64,000 bases of DNA. Source: Streptomyces sp. NBC_00414. GTDB lineage: Bacteria; Actinomycetota; Actinomycetes; Streptomycetales; Streptomycetaceae. The stretch spans positions 4,154,001 to 4,218,000 of the forward strand of contig NZ_CP107935.1 in NCBI RefSeq assembly GCF_036038375.1. The letters are read 5' to 3'. The notes below the pieces were generated by a model. That model did not search any database and was not told the DNA's origin. It saw only the letters and a list, made by a program, of their open reading frames with translations. Shown here in pieces: positions 23,172 to 31,744 of the stretch; the stretch's first letter is position 1; every line of letters starts with the position of its first letter. Made by a program: the position numbers and the translations under genes.

Positions 23172-24527
23172 ATGTCTACCGACACGGTTTCCGTCACGGG
23201 GTGGGGCCGCACCGCTCCCACCGTCGCCCGCCTGGTGCGCCCCCGTTCGTACGAGGAGGCCGTGGCGGCCGTCCGGGAGTGCGGGGCCCGCGGAGGCATC
23301 GCGCGGGGCCTGGGACGGGCGTACGGGGACGCGGCGCAGAACGCGGGCGGGGCCGTGTTCGACATGACGGGCCTGGACCGCGTCCACGCGATCGACGCGG
23401 AGGGCGGGACCGTGCTGTGCGGCGCCGGTGTCTCGCTGCACCGCCTCATGGAAGTGCTGCTGCCGCTGGGCTGGTTCGTACCGGTGACCCCGGGGACCCG
23501 CTACGTGACGGTCGGCGGGGCGATCGGCGCGGACATCCACGGCAAGAACCACCATGTGTCCGGCTCGTTCGCCCGGCACGTCCTGTCCTTCGAGCTGCTG
23601 ACCGCCGACGGCGAGATCCGCATGGTGGACCGGGGAACACCCCTGTTCGACGCCACGGCGGGCGGGATGGGCCTGACCGGCGTCATCCTGACGGCCACCG
23701 TCCGGCTGCAGCCCGTCGAGACGTCGTTGATGTCCGTCGACACGGAACGCGCCGTCGACCTCGACGACCTGATGGCCCGCCTCACGGCCACCGACCACCG
23801 CTACCGCTACTCGGTCGCCTGGATCGACCTGCTGGCCCGCGGCGCGTCCATGGGCCGCTCGGTGCTGACCCGCGGCGACCACGCCCCCCTGGAGGCGCTG
23901 GCCGGCCGCGCACGCGCGCGCAGGGCCCCGTTGGAGTTCCGTCCCGGGCGCCTTCCCGCCGCGCCCTCCTTCGTCCCCGAGGGCCTGCTCGGCCGCACCA
24001 CGGTCGGCCTCTTCAACGAGCTCTGGTACCGCAAGGCACCCCGCGCGCGGGTGGGCGAACTCCAGCGGATGTCCGCCTTCTTCCACCCCCTCGACGGCGT
24101 GCCGCACTGGAACCGCGTCTACGGGCGCGGCGGTTTCGTGCAGTACCAGTTCGCCGTCGGGTACGGGCAGGAGGAGACCCTGCGCCGGATCGTGCACCGC
24201 ATCTCGCAGCGCCGCTGCCCGTCCTTCCTCGCCGTCCTGAAGCGGTTCGGCGAGGGTGACCCGGGCTGGCTGTCCTTCCCGATGCCCGGCTGGACCCTCG
24301 CCCTGGACATCCCCGCGAACCTGCCGGGGCTCGGCGGCTTCCTCGACGAGCTGGACGAGGAGGTCGCCGCGGCCGACGGGCGGGTCTACCTCGCCAAGGA
24401 CTCCCGGCTGCGGCCCGAGCTGCTCGCGGCGATGTATCCGCGGCTCGGCGAGTTCCGGGCGCTGCGCGCGGAGCTGGACCCGCGGTCCCTCTTCACCTCC
24501 GACCTGTCCCGGCGCCTCGGGCTCTGA
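23172..24527 (+). CDS. dprE1: Decaprenylphosphoryl-beta-D-ribose 2'-oxidase-like FAD enzyme (DprE1 homologue)
   Basis: A 451-residue FAD-linked oxidase of the vanillyl-alcohol oxidase fold. The FAD domain shows GLGRAYGDAAQNAGG and TPGTRYVTVGGAIGADIHGKNHH. The substrate domain contains FLAVLKRFGEGDPGWLSFPMPGWTLALDI and YLAKDSRL, which align with the DprE1 active site; Lys409 corresponds to catalytic Lys418 of M. tuberculosis. At the position of the benzothiazinone-target Cys387 there is Ala377. It oxidises the ribose 2'-OH in the first half of the epimerisation to arabinose. Followed after 48 bases by the DprE2 gene. Confidence 0.92.
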   Translation: MSTDTVSVTGWGRTAPTVARLVRPRSYEEAVAAVRECGARGGIARGLGRAYGDAAQNAGGAVFDMTGLDRVHAIDAEGGTVLCGAGVSLHRLMEVLLPLGWFVPVTPGTRYVTVGGAIGADIHGKNHHVSGSFARHVLSFELLTADGEIRMVDRGTPLFDATAGGMGLTGVILTATVRLQPVETSLMSVDTERAVDLDDLMARLTATDHRYRYSVAWIDLLARGASMGRSVLTRGDHAPLEALAGRARARRAPLEFRPGRLPAAPSFVPEGLLGRTTVGLFNELWYRKAPRARVGELQRMSAFFHPLDGVPHWNRVYGRGGFVQYQFAVGYGQEETLRRIVHRISQRRCPSFLAVLKRFGEGDPGWLSFPMPGWTLALDIPANLPGLGGFLDELDEEVAAADGRVYLAKDSRLRPELLAAMYPRLGEFRALRAELDPRSLFTSDLSRRLGL

Positions 24528-24575
24528 CCCCGGCCATCCGCCCTGTCGGCCCTCTCCCCATAGGAGTTCGGTTCC

Positions 24576-25331
24576 ATGAAGGACGCCTTCGGCATCCCCC
24601 AGTCCCTGCTCGTCCTCGGCGGCACGTCCGAGATCGGGCTCGCCACCGCACGGCGGCTGATCACCCGCCGCACGCGCACGGTGTGGCTCGCCGGCCGCCC
24701 CTCGCCCGGCCTGGAGTCGGCCGCCGCCGGACTGCGCGAACTCGGCGCGGACGTCCGTACCGTCGACTTCGACGCGCTCGACCCCGACGCCCACGAGGCC
24801 GCACTCGGCAAGGTCTTCGCCGAGGGCGACATCGACATGGTCCTGCTCGCGTTCGGCGTCCTCGGCGACCAGTCGCACGACGAGAACGAGCCCGGCTCCG
24901 CGGTACGGGTCGCGCAGACCAACTACACGGGCGCCGTCTCTTCGGGGCTGGTGTGCGCGCGGGCGCTCCAGACACAGGGCCACGGCTCCCTGGTGGTGCT
25001 CTCCTCGGTGGCGGGCGAGCGGGCCCGCCGCGCCAACTTCATCTACGGGTCCAGCAAGGCGGGCCTCGACGCGTTCGCCCAGGGCCTGGGGGACGCGCTG
25101 TACGGCACGGGCGTCCACGTGATGGTCGTACGCCCCGGCTTCGTCCGCTCCAAGATGACGGAGGGCCTGGAGGAGGCGCCGCTCGCGACGACCCCCGAGG
25201 CGGTCGCCACGGCCATCGAGACGGGCCTGCGCCGCCGCTCCGAGACGGTGTGGGTGCCGGGCGCGCTACGGGTGGTCATGTCGGCCCTGCGACACGTCCC
25301 GCGGGGGGTGTTCCGCCGCCTGCCGCTGTAG
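24576..25331 (+). CDS. dprE2: Decaprenylphospho-beta-D-erythro-pentofuranosid-2-ulose 2-reductase (DprE2 homologue)
   Basis: A 251-residue SDR that completes epimerisation by reducing the 2'-keto intermediate to arabinose. The nucleotide motif is the family-specific LGGTSEIGLATARRL rather than the usual TGxxxGIG. Other marks are DMVLLAFGVLGDQ, VVLSSVAGERARRANFIYGSSKAG (Ser and the Tyr-x3-Lys pair) and VVRPGFVRSKMTEGL. ATG with AGGAG upstream. Gene order dprE1-dprE2 is as in mycobacteria. With the UbiA and PAP2 genes across the divergent promoter, all known catalytic steps to decaprenylphosphoryl arabinose have a candidate. Confidence 0.92.
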   Translation: MKDAFGIPQSLLVLGGTSEIGLATARRLITRRTRTVWLAGRPSPGLESAAAGLRELGADVRTVDFDALDPDAHEAALGKVFAEGDIDMVLLAFGVLGDQSHDENEPGSAVRVAQTNYTGAVSSGLVCARALQTQGHGSLVVLSSVAGERARRANFIYGSSKAGLDAFAQGLGDALYGTGVHVMVVRPGFVRSKMTEGLEEAPLATTPEAVATAIETGLRRRSETVWVPGALRVVMSALRHVPRGVFRRLPL

Positions 25332-25362
25332 TCGTGCGGGCCCCAGGGGGCGGGGCTGTGCC

Positions 25363-25388
25363 CTTGAGGGGCGCGGGGAAGCGCGCGG
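25363..25388 (+). repeat. Single copy of the dispersed AGGGGCGCGGGGAA repeat
   Basis: Starts CTTGAGGGGCGCGGGGAAGCGCGC, the same core as the array at 2411. It lies between the converging ends of the DprE2 and lipoprotein genes. Confidence 0.8.
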
Positions 25389-25414
25389 ACGACCACGTCA
25401 CGCCCGCGGGCGTC

Positions 25415-26620
25415 CTACCTGTCGAGCGACAGGATGACGGTCCTGCTCGTCGGATCACCGCTCCCGCCGACCTGGACGTGGCCCACGCCCAGAACCTGGT
25501 CGGTCCCCGGCACGGCCACCACGGCGGTCAGCGACAACGACTGCCGGGAGTCCGCCCGGACCCCACCCCCGTCGGGCAGCCGGGGCCGCCCGATCTTCGT
25601 ACAGGCCCCGTCGCCGGTGACGTACCGGCTGTCGTCCAGGAGGAGCCCGCCGGTGCCGTCCCGGGCCACGGGGACGCGGCCGGCGCAGTCGCCCTTCGCG
25701 TCGGCCACCTTGCTCCACCGGGAGCCGTCCCAGCGCAGCCGTACCACCCCTTCCTCCGGGTCTTCCTCCAACCCCTCGCCGCCGTTGAAGCTGTGCGCAC
25801 CGTACGCACGGACGTCGTCGGCGGCGAAGGCGAGGATCCGGGCGATTGAGGCGCTCGGCTCGGCGGGCACCGGGTCCGGGAAGCGGTATTCGGGCATGTC
25901 GGCCTGCCGCCAGGCCCTGCCGTCCCAGTGCACGGCGGCCGGCTGCTGCATCTCGTGGCCGTCGGTGCCGTCACCGGTGCTGCGGTGTCCGGCCGCCCAC
26001 AGGTCGTCGGGGGCGACGCCGTCGAGGGACGTGGCGGTCACGGTGCCGGGCAGCGTCACGGCGGTCCACCGCGTGCCGTCCCAGTGCTGGAACCGGGACC
26101 CGGTGGCCAGGACCCAGAGGTCGTCGGCGGCGAAGGCTTTCACCTCGGTGATCCGGCCACCGCCCGGAACCGCCGGAAGAACGCTCCACCTCGCGCCGTC
26201 CCAGTGGGCGGTCCGCGACGAGGTCGTGTCCTTCACCGAGGCCGTCAGCAGGAACCCGCCGGAGCCCAGGCCGTCGAGGCGCGCCTGGTGGATGCTGTCG
26301 CCGAGCACCTCGGGCATCGGCTGCCGCTGCCACCGCGTGCCGTCGCGGTGGAGCAGGAATCCGTCACTGTCCGGCTGCTCGGTGGAGGACGGGTCGGCCC
26401 TGTCCGTGACCGTGCCGACCGCCCAGACGTCGTCGGCGCCGTTCGCCATCACGTCCGACAGGCTGCCCTCGTCGAGGATCTCGTCGTACGCCCAGCTGAA
26501 CCCGGACGTCCCGGCGGCCGGTGCCGAGGACGGCTTCGCCCCGCCGTCGCCGCCGTCGTCGATACCGCATCCGGTCAGCGCGAGGCCGAGAACGGCAAGC
26601 CCCGTCATGATCCTGCGCAT
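25415..26620 (-). CDS. Predicted lipoprotein with beta-propeller-like repeats
   Basis: A 401-residue secreted lipoprotein of unknown function. The signal has a basic start and lipobox ALTGC, placing the lipid Cys at residue 18. The mature part contains repeated units of the form (A)DDVWAVG... HWDGxRWxxxxxP, at least four times, such as FAADDLWVLATG, HWDGTRWTAVTLPG, VAPDDLWAAGH and HWDGRAWRQADMP. This pattern suggests a beta-propeller (Kelch/WD-like sensor domain). Start: ATG just after a GGGGGATC site. No regulatory partner is adjacent. Confidence 0.85.
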   Translation of the reverse strand: MRRIMTGLAVLGLALTGCGIDDGGDGGAKPSSAPAAGTSGFSWAYDEILDEGSLSDVMANGADDVWAVGTVTDRADPSSTEQPDSDGFLLHRDGTRWQRQPMPEVLGDSIHQARLDGLGSGGFLLTASVKDTTSSRTAHWDGARWSVLPAVPGGGRITEVKAFAADDLWVLATGSRFQHWDGTRWTAVTLPGTVTATSLDGVAPDDLWAAGHRSTGDGTDGHEMQQPAAVHWDGRAWRQADMPEYRFPDPVPAEPSASIARILAFAADDVRAYGAHSFNGGEGLEEDPEEGVVRLRWDGSRWSKVADAKGDCAGRVPVARDGTGGLLLDDSRYVTGDGACTKIGRPRLPDGGGVRADSRQSLSLTAVVAVPGTDQVLGVGHVQVGGSGDPTSRTVILSLDR

Positions 26621-26694
26621 GATCCCCCAGCCGCTGGTCCGGCGTGTCTTCGCGACCGCCCGGTCGGTCCCGTGTGTCGCCGTGACCGGTGCGG

Positions 26695-27273
26695 TCAGCA
26701 GGCCGGGAGCGGGCCTCGTGCCACGTGGGCCGCCTGGGGCGGTACGACCGCGCCCCCGAAGACGTAGTCGCGCAGCCTGCGCCACACGCCGTCGGGCCCC
26801 TGCTCGTAGAGCGCGAAGCCGGTGCACGGCCAGTGCGCCTCGTACTCCGCGAGTTCCTCGAAGGCGCGGTCCATCGCCTCGTCGTCGATGCCGTGCGCCA
26901 CCGTCACATGGGGGTGGTACGGGAACTGCAGCTCGCGCGCCACGGGCCCGGAGGCGTCCCGGACCTGCTTCTGCAGCCAGGTGCAGGCCTCGGCGCCCTC
27001 GACCACCTGCACGAACACGACCGGGGACAGCGGACGGAAGGTTCCCGTCCCGTGCAGCCGCATCGAGAAGGGGCGGCCGGCGGCCGCGACCTCGACGAGA
27101 TGCGCCTCGATCGCGGGCAGGTCCGACCGCTCGACGCCGGTCGGCGGCAGCAGTGTGACGTGGGTGGGAATGCCGGACGCCGCGGGGTCACCGAAGCCCG
27201 CGCGCCGCTCCTGGAGCAGGCTGCCGTGTGGCTCCGGGACCGCGATCGACACACCGATCGTTACGGTCCCCAC
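26695..27273 (-). CDS. 2'-5' RNA ligase-like (2H phosphoesterase) protein
   Basis: A 192-residue protein of the 2H phosphoesterase superfamily. The two catalytic His-x-Thr motifs are HVT in IPTHVTLLPPT (about residue 38) and PHVTVAHG (about residue 122), each on a beta strand in a duplicated fold. Family members hydrolyse or ligate 2',5' or cyclic phosphodiester bonds in RNA or nucleotides. The substrate in actinobacteria is unknown. In Streptomyces it commonly lies beside trpS, as here (187 bases away, same strand). ATG start. Confidence 0.85.
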   Translation of the reverse strand: MGTVTIGVSIAVPEPHGSLLQERRAGFGDPAASGIPTHVTLLPPTGVERSDLPAIEAHLVEVAAAGRPFSMRLHGTGTFRPLSPVVFVQVVEGAEACTWLQKQVRDASGPVARELQFPYHPHVTVAHGIDDEAMDRAFEELAEYEAHWPCTGFALYEQGPDGVWRRLRDYVFGGAVVPPQAAHVARGPLPAC

Positions 27274-27460
27274 GTCGTCTCCTGTCGTTGTGTCTGTGTT
27301 CTGTTCTGCCGTCTTGGCGTTCTGGTGGGGCAGGGGCTGCTGCCGGTTCGGCTATCGACTGTACGACGGTGCGGGCCCGTAGCGGATGCCGTGCCGGTGT
27401 TGTCCTGATCTCGTCCCGACCGCCGTACGGGCTCCCGCAACGGCGGCCGGTGTCCGGCGA

Positions 27461-28474
27461 TCAGTGCTTGGCGGGCAGGAAACCCACCTTGTCGTACGTC
27501 TGGGAAAGCGTCTCCGCGGCGACCGCGCGGGCCTTCTCCGCGCCCTTGGCCAGGATCGAGTCGAGCGTCTCCGGGTCGTCCAGATACTGCTGGGTGCGCT
27601 CCCGGAAGGGCGTCACGAAGTCGACCATGACCTCCGCCAGGTCCGTCTTCAGCGCACCGTAGCCCTTACCGACGTACTTCTGCTCAAGTTCGGCGATACC
27701 GGTGCCCGTGAGGGTGGAGTAGATGCCCAGCAGGTTGCTGACGCCCGGCTTCTCCACGGGGTCGAACCTGATCACCGTGTCCGTGTCGGTGACCGCGCTC
27801 CTGACCTTCTTCGCGGTGGCCTTCGGCTCGTCGAGGAGGTTGATGAGGCCCTTCGGCGTCGACGCCGACTTGCTCATCTTGATCGACGGGTCCTGAAGAT
27901 CGAAGATCTTCGCCGTCTCCTTGAGGATGTACGGCTTCGGCACCGTGAACGTCTGACCGAAACGGCCGTTGAACCGCTCGGCGAGGTCACGGGTCAGCTC
28001 GATGTGCTGGCGCTGGTCCTCGCCGACGGGAACCTCGTTGGCCTGGTACAGCAGGATGTCCGCGACCTGCAGGATCGGGTACGTGAAGAGACCGACCGAG
28101 GCGCGGTCGGCGCCCTGCTTGGCGGACTTGTCCTTGAACTGGGTCATGCGGGCGGCCTCGCCGAAGCCGGTGAGGCAGTTCATGACCCACGCGAGCTGGG
28201 CGTGCTCGGGGACATGGCTCTGGACGAAGAGTGTGCAGCGCTCGGGATCGAGCCCGGCGGCCAGCAGCTGGGCGGCGGCGAGCCGGGTGTTCGCGCGCAG
28301 GTCCGCGGGGTCCTGCGGAAGGGTGATCGCATGCAGGTCCACGACCATGTAGAAGGCGTCGTGGGACTCCTGCAGGGCCACCCACTGGCGGACGGCGCCG
28401 AGGTAGTTGCCGAGGTGGAACGAGCCTGCGGTGGGCTGGATTCCAGAAAGCACACGGGGACGATCAGAGGCCAT
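27461..28474 (-). CDS. trpS: Tryptophanyl-tRNA synthetase
   Basis: A class Ic aminoacyl-tRNA synthetase charging tRNA-Trp. It has 337 residues, the usual bacterial length. The HIGH motif appears as SFHLGN (residues 18-23) and the KMSKS loop at 199-203. Other typical blocks are RVLSGIQPTAG, MTQFKDKSAKQGADRASVGLFTYPILQVADILLY and VGEDQRQHIELTRDLAERFN. The ATG in MASDRP is preferred; an ATG three codons earlier is possible. No T-box leader is visible upstream. Confidence 0.97.
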   Translation of the reverse strand: MASDRPRVLSGIQPTAGSFHLGNYLGAVRQWVALQESHDAFYMVVDLHAITLPQDPADLRANTRLAAAQLLAAGLDPERCTLFVQSHVPEHAQLAWVMNCLTGFGEAARMTQFKDKSAKQGADRASVGLFTYPILQVADILLYQANEVPVGEDQRQHIELTRDLAERFNGRFGQTFTVPKPYILKETAKIFDLQDPSIKMSKSASTPKGLINLLDEPKATAKKVRSAVTDTDTVIRFDPVEKPGVSNLLGIYSTLTGTGIAELEQKYVGKGYGALKTDLAEVMVDFVTPFRERTQQYLDDPETLDSILAKGAEKARAVAAETLSQTYDKVGFLPAKH

Positions 28475-28813
28475 GCTCACCATTCTCTCAGGTGCCGGGG
28501 CCCACTCCGGAACTGGTCGGAAACAGGTGGGAACCGATCCGTCTCCGGCGGTGTAACAAGAGATCGTGCCGCCGCGACCGGGGCGTGCCCGTACGGCCGC
28601 GGCCGGAGCGGGCCCGTACGAACACCGCGCTCGGTTCGGGCCAACGGCCGCCCTCCGTCGTCGCCGATGAGACGAGGAACACAGTCGGCACCCTGCGGAT
28701 ACGCCGCGCGGCGGCCCGGCATGGGCCGGGGCCGCCGCGGGAGTCACGACAGGAGCTGAGCGAGTTGCGAGACGGCCGGGGCCGGAACGCCCGGGGCCGG
28801 GACGGGCGGGATC
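28475..28813. other. Gap between glyA 3' end and trpS 5' end, with hairpin
   Basis: 339 bp holding no supported gene. A GC-rich inverted repeat at about 28703-28740 (GCGGCGGCCCGGC against GCCGGGGCCGCCGC, loop ATGG) lies 74 bases past the glyA stop on the minus strand and is the probable glyA terminator. The remainder (28480-28700) should contain the trpS promoter; I found no clear -35/-10 pair. Confidence 0.6.
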
Positions 28814-30259
28814 TCAGCCGAGGTCGATCTCCGGGTACAGCGGGAAGCCGGTCAGGAGGTCGGTCGCGCGGTGGGAGATCTCGTCCGCGATCTTCGGGTC
28901 GAGGACGTGCTGCGCCTTGGAGGGGGCGCCCTTCTTGGTGGTGCCCGGTTCCGTGGTGGTGAGGACGCGGTCGATCAGGCCCGCGATCTCGTCCATCTCG
29001 GTGGCACCGAGACCCCGGGTGGTCAGCGCGGGCGTGCCGATCCGGATGCCCGAGGTGTACCAGGCGCCGTTGGGGTCGGCGGGGATCGCGTTGCGGTTGG
29101 TGACGATGCCCGAGTCGAGCAGGGCCGACTCGGCCTGGCGGCCGGTGAGGCCGTAGGAGGAGGCGACGTCGATGAGGTTGAGGTGGTTGTCCGTGCCGCC
29201 GGTGACCAGCGTGGCGCCGCGCCGCATCAGGCCCTCGGCGAGGGCGCGGGCGTTGTCGACGACGGCCTGGGCGTAGTCGCGGAACTCGGGGCGGCGTGCC
29301 TCGGCGAGTGCGACCGCCTTGGCGGCCATGACGTGCGGAAGGGGGCCGCCGAGGACCATCGGGCAGCCGCGGTCGACCTGGTCGGCGAGCGACGAGTCGC
29401 ACAGGACCATGCCGCCGCGCGGGCCGCGCAGCGACTTGTGGGTGGTCGTGGTGACGATCTGGGCGTGCGGCACCGGGTCGAAGTCCCCGGTGAGGACCTT
29501 GCCGGCGACGAGGCCGGCGAAGTGGGCCATGTCGACCATGAGCGTGGCGCCGACCTCGTCGGCGATCTCCCGCATGATCCGGAAGTTCACGAGACGGGGG
29601 TACGCGGAGTAGCCGGCGACGATGATCATCGGCTTGAACTCGCGGGCCGAGACACGCAGGGCCTCGTAGTCGATGAGGCCGGTCGTGGGGTCGGTGCCGT
29701 AGGAGCGCTGGTCGAACATCTTGCCGGAGATGTTCGGGCGGAAGCCGTGGGTGAGGTGGCCGCCGGCGTCCAGGGACATGCCGAGCATGCGCTGGTTGCC
29801 GAAGGCCTGGCGCAGCTCGGCCCAGTCGGCCTCGGAGAGGTCGTTGACGTTGCGGACGCCGGCCTTCTCCAGGGCGGGGGCCTCGACGCGCTGGGCGAGG
29901 ACGGCCCAGAAGGCGACGAGGTTGGCGTCGATGCCGGAGTGCGGCTGGGCGTAGGCGTGCTCGGCGCCGAAGAGCTCGCGGGCGTGCTCGGCGGCGAGGG
30001 CCTCGACGGTGTCCACGTTGCGGCAGCCGGCGTAGAAGCGGCGGCCGATGGTGCCTTCCGCGTACTTGTCGCTGAACCAGTTGCCCATCGCGAGGAGGGT
30101 GGCCGGGGAGGCGTAGTTCTCGGAGGCGATCAGCTTGAGCATCTCGCGCTGGTCGGCGACCTCCTGCCCGATGGCGTCGGCGATCCGTGGTTCGACGGCA
30201 CGGATCACTTCGAGGGCGCTGCGAAAGGCGGTGGATTCGGTGGAAAGGGGCTCTGGCAT
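28814..30259 (-). CDS. glyA: Serine hydroxymethyltransferase
   Basis: This enzyme interconverts serine and glycine while loading the one-carbon unit onto tetrahydrofolate. It has 481 residues, the long actinobacterial form. The PLP-binding Lys is Lys275 in TTTTHKSLRGPRGG. Other family blocks are LIASENYASPATL, the GCRNVDTVE region, DMAHFAGL and GTDNHLNLID. ATG start. Its mRNA leader contains a ZTP riboswitch, so expression should rise when 10-formyl-THF is short and purine intermediates build up. Confidence 0.97.
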   Translation of the reverse strand: MPEPLSTESTAFRSALEVIRAVEPRIADAIGQEVADQREMLKLIASENYASPATLLAMGNWFSDKYAEGTIGRRFYAGCRNVDTVEALAAEHARELFGAEHAYAQPHSGIDANLVAFWAVLAQRVEAPALEKAGVRNVNDLSEADWAELRQAFGNQRMLGMSLDAGGHLTHGFRPNISGKMFDQRSYGTDPTTGLIDYEALRVSAREFKPMIIVAGYSAYPRLVNFRIMREIADEVGATLMVDMAHFAGLVAGKVLTGDFDPVPHAQIVTTTTHKSLRGPRGGMVLCDSSLADQVDRGCPMVLGGPLPHVMAAKAVALAEARRPEFRDYAQAVVDNARALAEGLMRRGATLVTGGTDNHLNLIDVASSYGLTGRQAESALLDSGIVTNRNAIPADPNGAWYTSGIRIGTPALTTRGLGATEMDEIAGLIDRVLTTTEPGTTKKGAPSKAQHVLDPKIADEISHRATDLLTGFPLYPEIDLG

Positions 30260-30297
30260 GACGGCCTCCGGACGTGGCGTTCGGCGTTCACGGTTCG

Positions 30298-30379
30298 GCC
30301 CAGGCGCACGGCACACAGTTCCCGGGCCGCTCCCCGATGGTCGATCCCATCCCAGCGCGCCAGTCACGGCCCGTGGATC
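30298..30379 (-). promoter_or_regulatory. ZTP (pfl) riboswitch upstream of glyA
   Basis: In the minus-strand transcript, about 40-120 bases before the glyA ATG, the conserved pfl/ZTP-motif blocks occur in order. GGGCCGUGACUGGCG comes first, followed by a small AUGG/CCAU hairpin. Next is CGGGGAGCGGCCC, whose GGCCC pairs with the first GGGCC. After a short linker comes CCGUGCGCCUGGGC, the pseudoknot half. The riboswitch family senses the purine intermediate ZMP/ZTP and is known to control glyA in actinobacteria. Only one nucleotide-level check is missing, a covariance search. Confidence 0.9.
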
Positions 30380-30524
30380 AGCGTACCGGGAGCGCCCGGA
30401 GGAGGGGCTCCGCCGTCCACCATGCGAGCGACGGCAGAGCCCGGTCGTGACCGGGCCCTGCCGTGGGCCAGAACTCGTGGGCCAGAACTCGTGGGTCGGA
30501 GGATCGTGGGTCGGAGGTCGCGGG

Positions 30525-31709
30525 TCAGAGGATGACGTGCGGCAGGAAGCGCGCGTACTCGTCGGTGATCAGGCCGGACGACTCGCGGATGCCGAGGCCC
30601 GCCGACTCGTGTCCGACGACCCAGGCGCCGAGGACGACCCGGTTGCCGTCGAAGGACGGCAGGGGCGCCAGCTCCTGGTAGCAGCAGGCCTCTTCACGGA
30701 CGACGGGACCGGCACCCGGCTCGTGGACCGTGACGCCGGCGCCCTCGCGGCCGAGAAGGGGCTTGGCCACGTACCCGCCGGTGGTGGCCAGTTCGCGTGG
30801 GCCGTCGAGGTAGGCCGGGAGGAGGTTCGGGTGGTCCGGGTACAGCTCCCAGAGGATCGCGAGGAGGGCCTTGTTGCTGAGCAGCATCTTCCAGGCGGGC
30901 TCGATCCACATCGTCGTACCGGTACCGCCGCCGTTGTCGAGGGTGGCGAGGACGTGCGGGGCGAAGCGGTCGGTGGTGAGCCACTCCCAGGGATAGAGCT
31001 TGAAGCAGCTGCGTATGAAGCGGAGTTGCTTGTCGACGAAGCGCCCGGAGAGGCGGTCCCAGCCGATCTCCTCCATCGCGATCCAGGCGGTGTCGAGGCC
31101 GGCCTGCTCCGCCGTCTCCTTCAGATACCCGACCGTCATGAGGTCCTCGCCGAGTTCGTCGGCGGCGGAGTGCGCGAAGTAGAGGGGGCTGCCCGGCGGG
31201 AGGAGAGCGGCCTGCTTCCGCCAGGCTTCGACGAGCCGTTCGTGGAGGGAGTTCCACTGGTCGGCGCCGGGGAAGCGTTCCTCCATCCAGAACCACTGGG
31301 GGCTCGCGGCCTCGACGAGCGAGGTGGGGGTGTCGGCGTTGTACTCCAGGAGCTTCGCCGGGCCCGTCCCGTCGTAGCGGAGGTCGAAACGGCCGTACAG
31401 GGACGGGAGTTCGGCGCGGCGGCGCCAGGCCTCGGTGACCGTCTCCGCCACCCGCGGGTCGGTGATCCCGAGGTCGGCGAGGCGGTCCTCGGCGACGATG
31501 TGCTCGGCCGCGGCCAGGCACATCGTGTGGAGTTCCTCGACGACCTCCTCCAGCGCCTCGACCTCGGGCAGGGAGAAGACGTAGTGGGCGGACTCGTCCC
31601 AGTACGGGCGCAGGGAGTCGTCCGGGTAGCGGGTGAGGGGGTAGATGAGGCCCTGGTCCTCGACGGTCTGCTGCCAGCCGGGGCGGGGTTCGATGGTGCG
31701 GCGTTCCAC
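30525..31709 (-). CDS. Glutathionylspermidine synthase-like ATP-grasp protein (YgiC-like)
   Basis: A 394-residue protein of the glutathionylspermidine synthase preATP-grasp/ATP-grasp family. It shows the family block AKLLEYNADTPTSLVEAASPQWFWMEERFP, nearly the same as in E. coli YgiC, plus WIEPAWKMLLSNKALLAILWELYPDHPNLLPAY and YVAKPLLGREGAGV for the ATP site. No amidase domain is present, so it is synthase-only. Streptomyces does not make glutathione, so the amide product must be something else. The 5' neighbour is a small lipoprotein, recalling the ygiB-ygiC pair. Confidence 0.9.
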   Translation of the reverse strand: MERRTIEPRPGWQQTVEDQGLIYPLTRYPDDSLRPYWDESAHYVFSLPEVEALEEVVEELHTMCLAAAEHIVAEDRLADLGITDPRVAETVTEAWRRRAELPSLYGRFDLRYDGTGPAKLLEYNADTPTSLVEAASPQWFWMEERFPGADQWNSLHERLVEAWRKQAALLPPGSPLYFAHSAADELGEDLMTVGYLKETAEQAGLDTAWIAMEEIGWDRLSGRFVDKQLRFIRSCFKLYPWEWLTTDRFAPHVLATLDNGGGTGTTMWIEPAWKMLLSNKALLAILWELYPDHPNLLPAYLDGPRELATTGGYVAKPLLGREGAGVTVHEPGAGPVVREEACCYQELAPLPSFDGNRVVLGAWVVGHESAGLGIRESSGLITDEYARFLPHVIL

Positions 31710-31744
31710 AGTCGCGCGTCCGTAGATCCGTGGGTACGTTCCGG

